DNA of 64,000 bases from Boswellia sacra (Eukaryota; Streptophyta; Magnoliopsida; Sapindales; Burseraceae), in contig SNVD02008183.1 in assembly GCA_013180625.2 (NCBI GenBank), positions 1-64,000 of the forward strand, read 5' to 3'. A model generated the notes under the pieces. That model saw only the letters and a list, made by a program, of their open reading frames with translations, was not told where the DNA came from and did no database searches. Positions 46,960 to 58,269 of the stretch are shown in pieces. How positions within the stretch are numbered: position 1 is the stretch's first letter; each line of letters starts with the position of its first letter. The position numbers and the translations under genes were made by a program.

Positions 46960-49600
46960 CGCTTCATAAACTCTTAAAAAGATAACTTTTAATAATGCTA
47001 ATGAGAAAAAGTATTAGATTAACTTGAACGCATACATAGACAAAGCTTAGAAAAATTCTGGATTAAGTCTAGTCGCTTAGGGTATAATTAATATTGATTT
47101 ACAAAATTATATTCACGAAATAAAAATTTGTTTCATAAAATATATATTTATTCATGGAAATGCTCTTATTTATTTTGGTATGTATTTTTAATGGGGAAAT
47201 TATAATTTTTGTTTAATGATAAAAAATGAAATCTAAAAAATAATAAGAGAAAAAGAAGAAAATATGTTAATTAAATAATTTCACATCATTTAAGATGTAA
47301 ATTTAACTAATATTATGAAGGAGAGAAAAGTGTCATTTTCTAAAACATTGGAGTAGCTATTGTGAACAAGCAAGGCCTCAGCCCATCCTTTAACACACCC
47401 ATTCAAAAAACAAAATTAAAAATTAACAAACCCTAGTTCCCTTTTCTTCAACGTCACCCTTACTCTTTTATGTGCTAATTTATGAAAGTGGCTCTTATTA
47501 GATTCGCATCCTTGAAAAATTAAATTATTTGGTGTAGTACATTATTGGACTATTTAATAATATTGATACAAATTGATGCATCAAAGTATGAATCGAGTAA
47601 AGAATCTGAAAAAGTCAATTTAATAAATGTCACTTTAATTAAATATGAGTGACAGTAAAAGAGTGGTATCGTATTAAATTGTATAAGATTTGTAATATTA
47701 TAAGTATATAAAATACTACGTACTCGCAGATAAAATAACTCAGTGTGGAACCGGTGACTTCATTGTGTAATATATTCTTCAAATTACCAAAAGTTGATAC
47801 TTCAATTGAAAACCTAGAAGAACAACAATTGTTATTTACTTTGTGAGGTAGATTTATTTAGATCTTCAAAATAGCAAACGGATAAAACAAACTAGATTAC
47901 GAATTTACACAAGTGCACAGAGCCCTTTTGATGATTAGATAGCCTTCACAGTACAATATATATATGAATTATGAAATTCTTTCATAATCAATTAGGATAA
48001 CCAATTACCAATTTGGAGAAAACAAATTTGTTGAAACAAATTTGAGGTTCCAATCTATCATGTGGCCAAAACCAAGTACGAAGAGTACATTAATTTGAAG
48101 TGTCCCATCTATTTAACTATATAAGCAAAAACAGATTGATTTAACTATATAAGCAAATTAAATAGAATAAACGCATACTGCCGATGCACTCCTGACTCTC
48201 CTTGTATCCTTCAACATTTGGTAATGGAGAAAGTGCGTGGATAGCAGTTAGGATCAGTTTCCACTGTAATTTCACTCAGCTCCTTTGTATCCATGTTGTA
48301 GCTATATAATGCCAGCCCAATAGTTACCAGCATATGATTTTCCACAATTAGCTTGGGTCGGAAACAACAACGAGGATCCGAGAAATCGTAATCCATAAGA
48401 ATTGGCATATCCACCAGTGACGAAAGAGAGATATTGTATTGCTTATTCCAAATGCTTTGCAGTGAGTCCTTGAGAACCCATACGTTCAACTCATCAACAG
48501 AGGCTGCATGCGCCAAACAAAGCGATCCTTTCATCTCTAACAACTCGTACTTGGCTGACTCGTACTTGAATAACCCTCGAAATGGCCTTCGAACCAGTTG
48601 ACATGGAGCTTCTACTCTTTCCATGAATTTTTCTGTTGCAATCTCCACTGGCTGAATAAAACATTTAGCTGGAAGAACATTCATTTCATCATAAGGTTCT
48701 GCTATCCAATAAAATACCCCTTGTAGTACAATTGAAGAGTGTTTCACTATTAACTGGGGGAATGGAGGTTTGCACTTCCTCCACTTCCCCTTACTCCCCC
48801 ACTTTCTAGGGTTCAAGTCATATAACAATAGCTTCATACCTCGAATTTCGTCAGGCACAAATACCACCACTTTATATTTTCTTTTTGATGCATCGTAGAC
48901 CATTGAGTAACAGCTTCCCCCTCCCTCCTTGAATCCGTTTATGCCAGGAAGTAGTTTCTGCTGTTGTTTGATGGTATCATATACATATAACTTGCTCCCA
49001 TGTGGGTTGCCACGAAAGAGCAACAAACTATTACACAATAACAATTTCGGAGAGCCAGTGCTCACATTCTGTAAACAAAAAGTGTCTACCTTCTTTGCTT
49101 TCATGCCCTTCTCATCCAATTTGAATGAACAGTAACTGTACTTCTCGGCTGCACTCGTAGCATCATTCCTGATCTGGTAGAAAATCTTGATCTTTGATAT
49201 GGATTGTTGAAATTTGACCTCTGGAAGATCAAGCTCAGAGATGATATTCAACCACTGCCTGCACACACTCTTGAATCTGACAACGGATTTCGCTGGAAGT
49301 CTCTCTATAATCTCTTCTACAATCGGTTGAGGCAATTCATGATCATGCCCTCTACGTCTTGAGAGAATTAAAATGTTGGGTTCGGCCCGTTTGGGTTGAT
49401 TTTCCTCCATATGTTCTTCTCCGAAACTAGATCGAGAAAAAAAAAGTGAGTGTAAATGTATACCTTATAATCTGATCAATGGGGCAGATTAGAAGGAGCA
49501 ATTAATTGAATAAATATTTTTCAACACGAAGAAATAATTAAATTCATATTTTCATTCTATGTATATGAAGAAATATTCTAGTGATATTCTAATTACAAGT
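46960..49600. repeat. Segmental duplication, copy A (intact F-box gene)
   Basis: This block aligns in the same orientation with 58270-60707. Shared segments: AATAATGCTAATGA...GTATTA at the left, ATTATGAAGG...AAAGTGTCATTTTCT about 47315, AAAACAAAATTAAAAATTAACAAACCCTA about 47407, the F-box gene, and CAGATTAGAAG(G/A)AGCAATTAATT at the right. Copy A keeps an intact gene and copy B does not. Confidence 0.85.
48211..49410 (-). CDS. F-box protein with F-box-associated domain (first of cluster)
   Basis: 399 residues, one exon. F-box at about 24-65 (HELPQPIVEEIIERLPAKSVVRFKSVCRQW), preceded by a short basic leader MEENQPKRAEP shared by the family. The C-terminal two thirds is the F-box-associated beta-propeller-like region, with landmarks LLLCNSLLLFRG, SMVYDASKRKYKVVVF, KLLLYDLNPRKW, GVFYWIAEP, EMKGSLCLAHAAS and ELNVWVLKDS. 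F-box proteins link SKP1-cullin ubiquitin ligases to substrates, the associated region choosing the target. No target can be inferred. It lies in segmental duplication copy A and is the intact counterpart of the pseudogene at 59385-60550. Confidence 0.92.
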   Translation of the reverse strand: MEENQPKRAEPNILILSRRRGHDHELPQPIVEEIIERLPAKSVVRFKSVCRQWLNIISELDLPEVKFQQSISKIKIFYQIRNDATSAAEKYSYCSFKLDEKGMKAKKVDTFCLQNVSTGSPKLLLCNSLLLFRGNPHGSKLYVYDTIKQQQKLLPGINGFKEGGGSCYSMVYDASKRKYKVVVFVPDEIRGMKLLLYDLNPRKWGSKGKWRKCKPPFPQLIVKHSSIVLQGVFYWIAEPYDEMNVLPAKCFIQPVEIATEKFMERVEAPCQLVRRPFRGLFKYESAKYELLEMKGSLCLAHAASVDELNVWVLKDSLQSIWNKQYNISLSSLVDMPILMDYDFSDPRCCFRPKLIVENHMLVTIGLALYSYNMDTKELSEITVETDPNCYPRTFSITKC

Positions 49601-50756
49601 CCTAGTACAACAAGGAAATTACTTTCCAAATGATAATAATAATCCTATTGTATTAGGAATCTAAAAGAAAAAAAAATAAATAAAGAGAGAGATCTCTCTA
49701 TATAATCATTAAATACGATATAATTTATTTTTTTGCAAAAAAAAGAATTTATCTTGAACTTATAGAGATACACATAAAGCTTAGAAAACATCTGGTTAAA
49801 GTGATCCAAGTAAGTGTCTACTTTGATAAGTTGGACACGGGAACACTATTGGTTTGTTTAGCCAACAGGGTCAATCGGTTGAGGGTTTCAACCATAATAT
49901 TATTACTTTTTAAAAAAAAAAAAAAAACTCAACCGGGCGGGTTATCAATTAGAGCGAAAGCAAAGAAAATTATCCCAACACTCGACTTTTGGGAGCGTTT
50001 GAATTTTTAAAATATATTTAAGATATTAATACAGATTACTGAATGATATACAATCCTTATAAAATTAATTTGCATTCAATGATAAGAAAAAAATATTTGC
50101 AAGAGTAATATTGGCTTGTCAGGAAATAAATTAAACAATTGGTTGGATAGACATTACCACTTTTATTTCCTAAAATTATGTTGTCTCTCTCCGTTAATTA
50201 TTAGGACGAGTATTCTTAGCGCAAAGCATTTTTAGAAAAAATCTGTATTGAGGCGAGTAATTTAGGGTAGAGTTAATATTGATTAAAAAATTATATTGAC
50301 CAAAAATATATTTTGTGTCACATACCGATTAAACATCAATTGCCTTCATGTAAAAAGTTCATTAGGGATCTTAACGTAATATGTTTATGTACTTTTAACA
50401 TATAATACATTTTTTTTTTCTATCACATGCATCATTTGCATATTCTGATATATATTTATCTTAATGTCATCAAAATTTAATATTAATATTATCTTAATAT
50501 ATATGTTTATACTTATCCTAATCACATACAGTTATGTTTTATATATCATATACATTAGTGTATTTAGTCTTTATCTCCTTATCATTATCTTAGATAATAT
50601 TTATCATAGTTATCTCTTTCTATGGGTTAGGAAATTGTCTCACCTATATAAATATAAAACCGCTAAATATTTTTCAATTCAGAATATTACAGAGAAGCTA
50701 TTCTTCTCTGATGGAGAGAAGATCTTGGTCGACAATGGCAGAGGGGGCATGTATCT

Positions 50757-50817
50757 GGTAGTAGTCATAGTCCAGAGCTAACTTACTCCAAGTTAGCCCT
50801 GGACTATGACCACTACC
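50757..50817 (-). ncRNA. 61-nt hairpin with 28-bp arms, microRNA-like or transposon-derived
   Basis: Arms 50757-50784 and 50790-50817 are reverse complements except at two positions, with a 5-nt loop. In a minus-strand transcript both exceptions become G-U wobbles, so all 28 positions pair. In a plus transcript they are A-C mismatches. The fold is seen in sequence. Transcription or processing is not. The loop is shorter than in most plant microRNA precursors, so a recent small inverted duplication or a transposon centre is equally possible. Confidence 0.35.
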
Positions 50818-51416
50818 GAATAAATGTTCCCCTACTTCTTCATCTTTTGCTACTTCTTTTCTTAATTCTTGCTATTTCAGGTTCTCTCCATGTACTTCTC
50901 TTTTGTTGATCTCTTACGTTCTAGTTATTTGTAGATCTTTCTATCTTGAATTCTTTGTTTTATCTTTTTTACTTTTCAATGACATCTCTATTAATTGTAT
51001 ATGATTAGCGATTGTTTTTACATTATATTTTATGATCTCTGATTAATACAAGTGTACCTTGAGCTTCTTGAATCTCGACGTCCGAGTCTAATCAGACTAA
51101 TCGAAAACATTTGACGGGAAGTTTCCTAATTGATCCTGTTGGCTCTTCTAAAAGAGAGAAGCGAAGAGATTAAAAGAACCCTTAACACACGTTTGTTCAC
51201 AGACTTGAATATCATAAATTAATATTAATATTATCTAGATATTATGGAATCACTTAAATTAAAATAATTATCTTAATATTACCGTTATTTTTGCTAATAT
51301 ACTTATCTTATTGTATATAGCGATAAGTTCAGTGTTACTAAAATTTGTGAAAAAAATTGTTTCTCCTATTTAATTAGAGAGATTTCATATTTTTGTAGAT
51401 TCCTGAAAATTGATTT

Positions 51417-51455
51417 TATTAATAATAATAATAATAATAATTATTATTATTATTT
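51417..51455. repeat. AAT/ATT microsatellite
   Basis: Runs of AAT change to ATT, forming a perfect-looking inverted low-complexity tract. Confidence 0.85.
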
Positions 51456-51635
51456 CTTCCAAAGTAATTTCCTTGTACTATGACTATAGGACTGGTATTA
51501 TTATGAATTCAACCCTGCTAAATAGAAAGATTAATGTATGTATTTGTATACTTGTGTTGGAAAAAATTTTGTGATTGCTTCTGTGTCATTGATCAGATCC
51601 GATTCTGAAATTTTTTTCCGGTAGAATTTGTTTAT

Positions 51636-51775
51636 ATGGAGGAAAATCAACCCACCAATGTTATTAATATTTTCTCAGTAAATGTTCGGTAGAATTTTTC
51701 TTTTCGTTTTTATTTTTTTATTCAGCCGGATGGAGATTCCAAATGGAAAGAATAGAGGCTCCATCTCAACGAGAT
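51636..51775 (+). pseudogene. F-box gene micro-relic, two fused fragments
   Basis: ATGGAGGAAAATCAACCCA at 51636 is the shared start (MEENQP) of the cluster genes. ATGGAGATTCC...GAAAGAATAGAGGCTCCAT at about 51730 is the interior MEIATEKFMERIEAPCQ-type segment. The F-box and everything between is missing, as is the rest. Plus strand, opposite to its neighbours. Confidence 0.75.
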
Positions 51776-52727
51776 GAATGGCCATTACCCCCCAACCACC
51801 CCAACAATCCAACCCACACCCCCCTCTACCGTGGAATCAGATCAGATTAATGTATGTATTTAAGGAGCAGACTGTAAATTACTGTGGAATCTGATTTCGA
51901 ATACAATGTAGCCCTTCAGGGATCATGAATCGAAGGATACAGAATTTAGAAAGATGCATAGCTATATATTTTGTATATTTACTTCGAATTTTGCATAGTT
52001 CAAGAAATGCAGAAGTGGTTTAGATGAAATATTAATAAAATATTACCTTTATCATAATATATATTTCCATTATGAAGATGAATTTCTTTTATTTCATAAA
52101 AGATGAACTGAACATTCTGTGCCAGATCTACATTAACCCAAAAAGGGTAGCATCACAGGTAATAGATGGATGGAATTAAGGGACATACTATGAGTTCTCC
52201 CTGGTGAACTTGAAACTTCTACACATTGCTAATACGTTAATACTTCAACTAGATGTTCCGGAAAACAGGTCCCCTGGTTTCTATGGATTATGAGATCAGG
52301 AAAACAGGTCCCTGTTTTCCATGGATTCATGGATTATGAGCTCAGGAAGGAGCTCTGACATGAAAATAATGATGTTACATCGGTAAAGGATCTAGACCAG
52401 AGGAATCATAATCGTTAGTTTGTGAGGTAGAGGCAGATTTATTTATATCTTCAAAATAACAAAGTGATAAAACAACTGGAATAGGAAATTACACTTCACT
52501 GTCTTCCTTAACTCTTCATAAAATAATGCAGAGTCATTTCAGTTTTTGTGGTAAATCATACACAAAATCAGTCTTGACAATATATGGATCATGAATTTTT
52601 CATAATCTATCGTAGAATAACCAATTTGGAGAATGCAACTTTATTAAAATAAATTTCTAGGTTCCAATCACGAAGAGTACTTTAAAGCAAATGGACGTCT
52701 ACCGCTATGACTATAACCTTCTATCCT

Positions 52728-53900
52728 TCAATATTTGATGATGCAAGATTCGAGTAAATTGCAGTTGGGATGAGCTTCCGCGGTAATTTTACTCAGCTCC
52801 TTAGTATCCATGTTGTACCAATACAGCTCCTGCCCAATAGCTACCAGGACACGACTCTCCACAATCAGCCTGGGACAAAAAGAATGATAATTATGCAAGA
52901 AACCATAATCTGGTGAAAGGGGTGGCACCAGTGATGAAAAAGCGATGTTGTACTGCTTCAGCCAAAAGCTCCGCGCTGAGTCCTTCAGAACCCATATGTT
53001 AATCTCTTCATCAGAGGCCGCATTCACCAAACAAAGTGATCCTTTCATCTCTACTAAATCGTACGTGTTCGAGCCTTCATCTGGTTGACATGGAGCTTCT
53101 ATTCTTTCCATGATTTTTTCGGTTGTAATCTCCATTCCCTGAATAAACCAATCAATTAAAGTATCATCACTTTCATCAACTGGTTCTGCTATCCAATACA
53201 ACGCACCTTGTACGACAATTGAAGAGTCTCTCACTATTGTCTCTGCCAATGGAGGTTTGGACTTCCTCCACTCTCCTTTCCTCCACCACTTTCTAGGATT
53301 CAAGTCATATAAAAGCAGCTTCATTCCTTGAATCTCATTACCCAATACCACCACTTTATAGTTTCCTTTTGATGCATCGTAGACAATTGAGAAAACGTCT
53401 CCTTCTCCATAACCTGGGATTTTTGGAAGTAGTTTCTGCTGCTGTGTGAAGGTCTCGTACACATATAGCTGTTCCCCATCGCCTTCAAAGAGTAGTAAAC
53501 TATTACAAGATAAGTTTGACAGATGACAATAATTGTTAGCATGCTGTAAACGCAGGGTGGCTACTTTCTCTGCTTTCATGCCTTTATCATCCAGTTTAAA
53601 TAAACAGTAACTAGGCTGATCATGATCATGAGCAATTCTTCTTCTATTTGGAGGTTTCATAGTCTGGCAGACTATCCTTAGCTTTGATATGGATTGTTGA
53701 AAATTGACCTCTGGAAGATCAAGATCAGAGATCATATTGAACCATTGCCTGCATACACTCTTGAATCTGACTATAGATTTCGCTGGAAGCATCACTATAA
53801 TCTCTTCCACAATATGTTGAGGCAGCTCATGATCATGCCCTGCTCGTCCTGAAAGAACAATACCGTTGGGTTTGGCTCGTTTGGGTTGATTTTCCTCCAT
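52728..53900 (-). CDS. F-box protein with F-box-associated domain (second of cluster)
   Basis: 390 residues, one exon, starting MEENQPKRAKP. F-box about 24-66 (HELPQHIVEEIIVMLPAKSIVRFKSVCRQWF). The substrate-side region has NLSCNSLLLFEG, SIVYDASKGNYKVVVLG, KLLLYDLNPRKWW, GALYWIAEP, EMKGSLCLVNAAS, INIWVLKDS and a final LYWYNMDTKELSKI. It differs from the 48211 gene by an insert after the F-box (KPPNRRRIAHDHDQ, about 83-96) and a shorter central loop. Both flanks resemble those of the gene at 56929, including an ACTATGAGTT...CTCCCT/TTCCCT block downstream (52190 and 56740). Likely an SCF substrate adaptor. Target unknown. Confidence 0.92.
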   Translation of the reverse strand: MEENQPKRAKPNGIVLSGRAGHDHELPQHIVEEIIVMLPAKSIVRFKSVCRQWFNMISDLDLPEVNFQQSISKLRIVCQTMKPPNRRRIAHDHDQPSYCLFKLDDKGMKAEKVATLRLQHANNYCHLSNLSCNSLLLFEGDGEQLYVYETFTQQQKLLPKIPGYGEGDVFSIVYDASKGNYKVVVLGNEIQGMKLLLYDLNPRKWWRKGEWRKSKPPLAETIVRDSSIVVQGALYWIAEPVDESDDTLIDWFIQGMEITTEKIMERIEAPCQPDEGSNTYDLVEMKGSLCLVNAASDEEINIWVLKDSARSFWLKQYNIAFSSLVPPLSPDYGFLHNYHSFCPRLIVESRVLVAIGQELYWYNMDTKELSKITAEAHPNCNLLESCIIKY

Positions 53901-53990
53901 ATGTTCTTCTGCAAGTCTAGAAACAAGAGATGTAATTAAATTAAAGGAGATGCCTTATAATCTGATCAATGATGCAGATTCGCAAGAACA

Positions 53991-54964
53991 ATTACAGAAC
54001 TATTTTCTAACGCACAAAGAAACAAACTCAAATATTCATTCTATGTAGCGCAGTAGAATTCTAATTCCTAGTCCTAGTACAACAAGGAAAATTACTTTCC
54101 AAATAATAAAAACAATCCGAATCCAGCATTCCACAAAAATAAGATATCTCCTGGATTAAAATAGGATAAAATTTTTTTTTTCCACAAAGATAAATGAAAC
54201 TTGATTAACGTGCATACACATAACCATGAAAATTATAGTTTAATATGAAAAAGTGCTAAAATTAATATGATTAGATCTTGAAGGGTTAAAATTGAAAAGC
54301 CTGCAGGGGTTGAAAATAAGCATATAGGTTTAATTGTTTATACATTAGTTCAACAACAAATTTATTTCCAGAAATCATGTACAATCATGATCATACATGA
54401 TTAGAGTATATATATATAGATAATAAAAATTTAATAGACAAGCATGTTACACCACTTAAAAAACACTTTCATTAAATTAAATGAATGATTTTGTTATTTG
54501 TTTGAAGCGATGCAAGTAAATATGTACTGTAGTAGGTTGAAAATCAGACAATAAAATATTGGTTAGTTTGGTAATGGTACTGGCCAGTTAATGGTTTGAT
54601 CTATATTGGTTAAAAATAAATAAATAAATAATACAATTGGAGTTATTGATTTTACCAATTAATTATATGAAGAGCAATTTATCTTTCAATGCAACAAAAG
54701 TTAATTAAGAATTTGAAGAAGTTAAATCTATAAACAATTGATATCCGTATACTTCATACATTGTTTTCTGACCCTAGCTATATCTGCATAAGATCTAACT
54801 ATCTAAGCATAAGGAAAAGACGTTGATCCATATCGTTCGATTGGTTTCGAGTATGCCTTTCACATTTATTTCATTATCAAGACACTTAGGTGCACACTCA
54901 CAAGCAATAATATACATGCATATTAAACAAATTAAGGTTACGACCACTTACCAGTCGGGATGTT
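53991..54964. other. Intergenic spacer in the F-box cluster
   Basis: AT-rich, no gene recognised. The left end shares the upstream flank common to the minus-strand F-box units (GCAGTAGAATTCTAATT). Confidence 0.5.
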
Positions 54965-55539
54965 ACAACAATACTCTCTAGTTGTCCTACAAAGTGTATT
55001 ATATTGGGTAGCACAACCACCTGAACCTCAAGACAAAGTAGTCGGACGACGTTTTGCAAGTGATTGTTTTATCTAGTCAACGGAGATTGCAACCGAAAAG
55101 TTCATGGAGAAAATCAAGGCTCCGTGTCAACCACATCACAGGCCCGGTCCGCCTGGAGCTAGACCTCTGCCAATTGTTAGAGGTGAAAGGATGCCTTGGT
55201 TTGTTGACCGTAAACTCTGTAAGCGGCCGTCGTTTTTCTGCTGGTGATGAGTTATATATATGGGTTATGAAGGATTCTTGGATTAAGGAGCGCAAGGTGG
55301 CTTCTCTTCTAAATTATGGTTTCTTGCATTATTTTAATTTCGACCCCCGGCTGATCGTGCAGAATTATATACTGGTGACTATTGGGCTTGATGATAAGCT
55401 CTTTTGGTACAACATGGAAACTGAGGAGCTGAGTGAAGTTGCTACGCAAACTGATCCCTACTCCAGAGATTTAACCAGAAGCATTCCTTTTTATGCCACA
55501 CCTTATCGACGCAGGAGCACTTTTTCAATCACCAGTTGA
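54965..55539 (+). pseudogene. F-box gene relic, 3' half only
   Basis: Matches the second half of the cluster proteins: VLYWVAQP, EIATEKFMEKIKAPCQP, LLEVKGCLGLL, ELYIWVMKDSW, FDPRLIVQNYILVTIG, LFWYNMETEELSE. A stop lies at about 55073-55075, just before EIATEKF. A frameshift separates the KAPCQP part from the CQLLEVKG part. The F-box half is missing. The last 115 codons or so remain open to the stop at 55537-55539. An expressed fragment is possible but would have no F-box. Confidence 0.88.
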
Positions 55540-56699
55540 AGGATACAAAGAGTTATCTACGTTGATAATAAGTTTTTTTTTTCTTTTTTTCTTTTATTTT
55601 TTGCTTTGAAAACTAAATTGCTTTCCATTTGATGGTAATTTAAAATATGAATTGTGTTATTTTATTTTCTTTGTTTATCCGATTTTTAAAATTTATATTT
55701 TGATCAGATTGATATCTTAAAATAATGATATCAATTATCACTAAACCAACATATTTAACACATTAAATTTCAAATTTGGGATCCTATTTAAAAAAAAAAA
55801 GTATCATTACGCTTACTAAAAATTAGATTTTATTATCTTAATATTATGGTAATTACTCTAACTTGATCTGTTAATGATAAACATACCAGACATAACTTGA
55901 ATTTTAGTCTTTCCCAGCTCTATTTTTTAACTACTTTTATTTTACTGGTATTATTAGAGCCCACCCTAATTTAAATCCATCTACATTTATGGTCTATAAT
56001 TACTTAATTGCAAGTTAAAGCCCATAAATACCACATTTATATATATGTGCATATTGTTTCACAAGCTAATATTGTAGAATTAATTCTGTTGCTATATGGA
56101 GAAGTCTGACAAGGAAATTACTTAAATAGAAATAAGAATATTGGCCCTATTTTAGGAATATATAAAACATGGATTCTCTCTAATTAAATAGGAAAATCTT
56201 TTTTTTAATATTTTTGAAAATTATATATTACAAATTTATAGGAATATTTTGATGCAATTTTATTATATGTTTAGGATGATTAATGAATGATATTACAGTA
56301 TCAACTGATACATAACATATACACGGCAAACTTATTAGGTTTTAAGATTTTTTTAATAATATTAAACTCACAAATTTGGTATACTAATTCATGCAACGCA
56401 ATATAAGTGGAATTTTTATCATTTAAGTTTTGATATTTAGAAAAGAGAATTCTCTTTAAGCCATTAATTGATTTCAAACATTTTAAGAAAGAATTGATTT
56501 CTTCTTAATGACTGGAATATGATTATTTTATTTCCTTCTTGGACCCAATATAAGTGGATATTAACTTTTTTGGGTGTAAACATCAATAATATCTTTTAGT
56601 TTATCAACATCTAAAACAAGATTAGTTTAGCTTGGCTTGTCCATATGTGCCATAAGTTATGGAAAATTATAGTCCTGTGTATTTATTTTTCAAATGAAA
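55540..56699. other. Intergenic spacer in the F-box cluster
   Basis: AT-rich with T-runs after the relic and long A/T tracts. No gene or structured element recognised. Confidence 0.5.
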
Positions 56700-56928
56700 T
56701 ATTGGTTATAGATGGATGGAATTAAACGATACTATGAGTTTTCCCTCGTGAATGAGAAACTTCTTAACATTGCCAATATGTTGATACTAAAATTAAGATT
56801 TCAGGACAAACAGAATGGAATGCGAGAAAAGGCATGGATTATGAGATCAAGAAGAAACTCTGAAATGAAAAATAATGATCTAAAATAAATTTCAGGTTCC
56901 AATCTATCACTTATCGAAAAAGAAGTAA

Positions 56929-58089
56929 CTATTTAAGAATAGAATGAATATATATCACTGGGTTGCAATCAGGATCAGCTTCCATGATAATTTCACTCAG
57001 CTCCTTCGTATCCATGTTGTACCAATACAGGCCCACTTCATGATTACTTACCAGAATACGATTCTCAACAATCAGCAAGGGATGAAAATAAGAAGGAAGC
57101 AAGAAATTACCTTCATCTAGACTAGGTGGTATATGCCTGATTGATGAAAAAGTGATGTTGTATTGCTTAACCCAAAAGCTTTGCACTGAGTCCTTTAGAC
57201 GTACCCATATGTTTAACTCTTCACCAGAGGCCGCATGCACCAAACAAAGTGATCCTTTCATCTCTAACAAACTGTACGTAGCTGACCCTTGAAATGGCAC
57301 TTGAACTGGTTGACGTGGGGCTTCTATTCTTTCCATGAATTCTTCTGTTGCAATCTCCATCGGCTGAATAAAACAATAAATTTTAGAAGGACTACTTTTT
57401 TCTGCTATCCAATACAACACCCCTTGTACGACGACAATTGAAGAGTGTTCCACTATTGTCTGTTCGAATGGAGGTATGGACTTCCTCCAGTTTCCTTTCC
57501 TCCACAGCTTTTGAGGGTCCAAGTCATATAAAAGCAGATCCATTCCTGCAGATTTACTACCAAAGAAGATCAACACTTTATACTTTCCTTTTGATGCATC
57601 GTAGACCATTGTGTGGCAGATTACTCCACCATATAATTTACCAACTGAGAATTCAGGGAGAAGTTTGTGCTGTTGTCTGCTGGTATCATGCACATATAAC
57701 TTGCGCCTACTGCCTAGAAAGAGTAGTAAACCATCACAAGATAACTGTGTCGTATGAAGAAAATTCGAAGCATCCCGTAAACTAAAAGTAGCTACTTTCT
57801 TTGCTTTCAGGCCTCTTTCTCCCAGTTTGAATAAAGAGTAAACACTTTTACTTTGATCGCTGAAATTCAGGTAAACTATCCCTAGCTTTGATATGGCTTG
57901 TTGAAAATTGAACTCTAGAGGATCAAGATCAGAGATCATATTGAACCACTGCCTGCACACACTCTTGAATCTGACTGTAGATTTCACCGGAAGTCTCATC
58001 ATAATCTCTTCTAGAATATGTTGAGGCAGCTCATGATCATGCCCTCCCTGTCTTGCAATAACAAAATTGTTGGGTTGATTTCCCTCCAT
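56929..58089 (-). CDS. F-box protein with F-box-associated domain (third of cluster)
   Basis: 386 residues, one exon. F-box about 19-60 (HELPQHILEEIMMRLPVKSTVRFKSVCRQWF). The leader is shorter than in its relatives (MEGNQPNNF), missing the KRAxP basic motif. The associated region has QLSCDGLLLFLG, TMVYDASKGKYKVLIFFG, LLLYDLDPQKLW, GVLYWIAEK, EMKGSLCLVHAAS, ELNIWVRLKDS and LYWYNMDTKELSEI. An extra residue pair appears in WVRLKDS compared with WVLKDS in the paralogues. The C-terminus reads VIYIHSILK, unlike the others, after which the flank again matches the 52728 unit. Likely SCF adaptor of unknown target. Confidence 0.91.
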   Translation of the reverse strand: MEGNQPNNFVIARQGGHDHELPQHILEEIMMRLPVKSTVRFKSVCRQWFNMISDLDPLEFNFQQAISKLGIVYLNFSDQSKSVYSLFKLGERGLKAKKVATFSLRDASNFLHTTQLSCDGLLLFLGSRRKLYVHDTSRQQHKLLPEFSVGKLYGGVICHTMVYDASKGKYKVLIFFGSKSAGMDLLLYDLDPQKLWRKGNWRKSIPPFEQTIVEHSSIVVVQGVLYWIAEKSSPSKIYCFIQPMEIATEEFMERIEAPRQPVQVPFQGSATYSLLEMKGSLCLVHAASGEELNIWVRLKDSVQSFWVKQYNITFSSIRHIPPSLDEGNFLLPSYFHPLLIVENRILVSNHEVGLYWYNMDTKELSEIIMEADPDCNPVIYIHSILK

Positions 58090-58269
58090 ATTTTCTTCTG
58101 CAACTATTGAAAAAAGAGTGCATAAATATATGCCTTATATAGTGATCAGTGATGCAGAGTCGCAGAGGCAATTAAAAAAATATTTTTCAACACGATACAA
58201 ATTCCTTCTATGCAGCGCAGTAGAATTCTAATTACGGGTCCTAACACAATAAGGAAAGTGTACTTTCCA

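Larger units (their letters stand above)
49601..51635. other. Intergenic spacer in the F-box cluster
   Basis: AT-rich. TATATAAATATAAA at about 50646-50659 and a pyrimidine-rich stretch beyond could be a promoter or a decayed LTR, not resolvable. It holds the hairpin at 50757-50817 and a TAA/TTA microsatellite at about 51417-51455. The frames at 49801-50010 and 50464-50781 have no domain. Confidence 0.45.

Noticed and set aside
50640..51180. Decayed Copia LTR around the TATATAAATA motif
   Set aside because: No TG...CA ends, primer-binding site or second LTR could be found.
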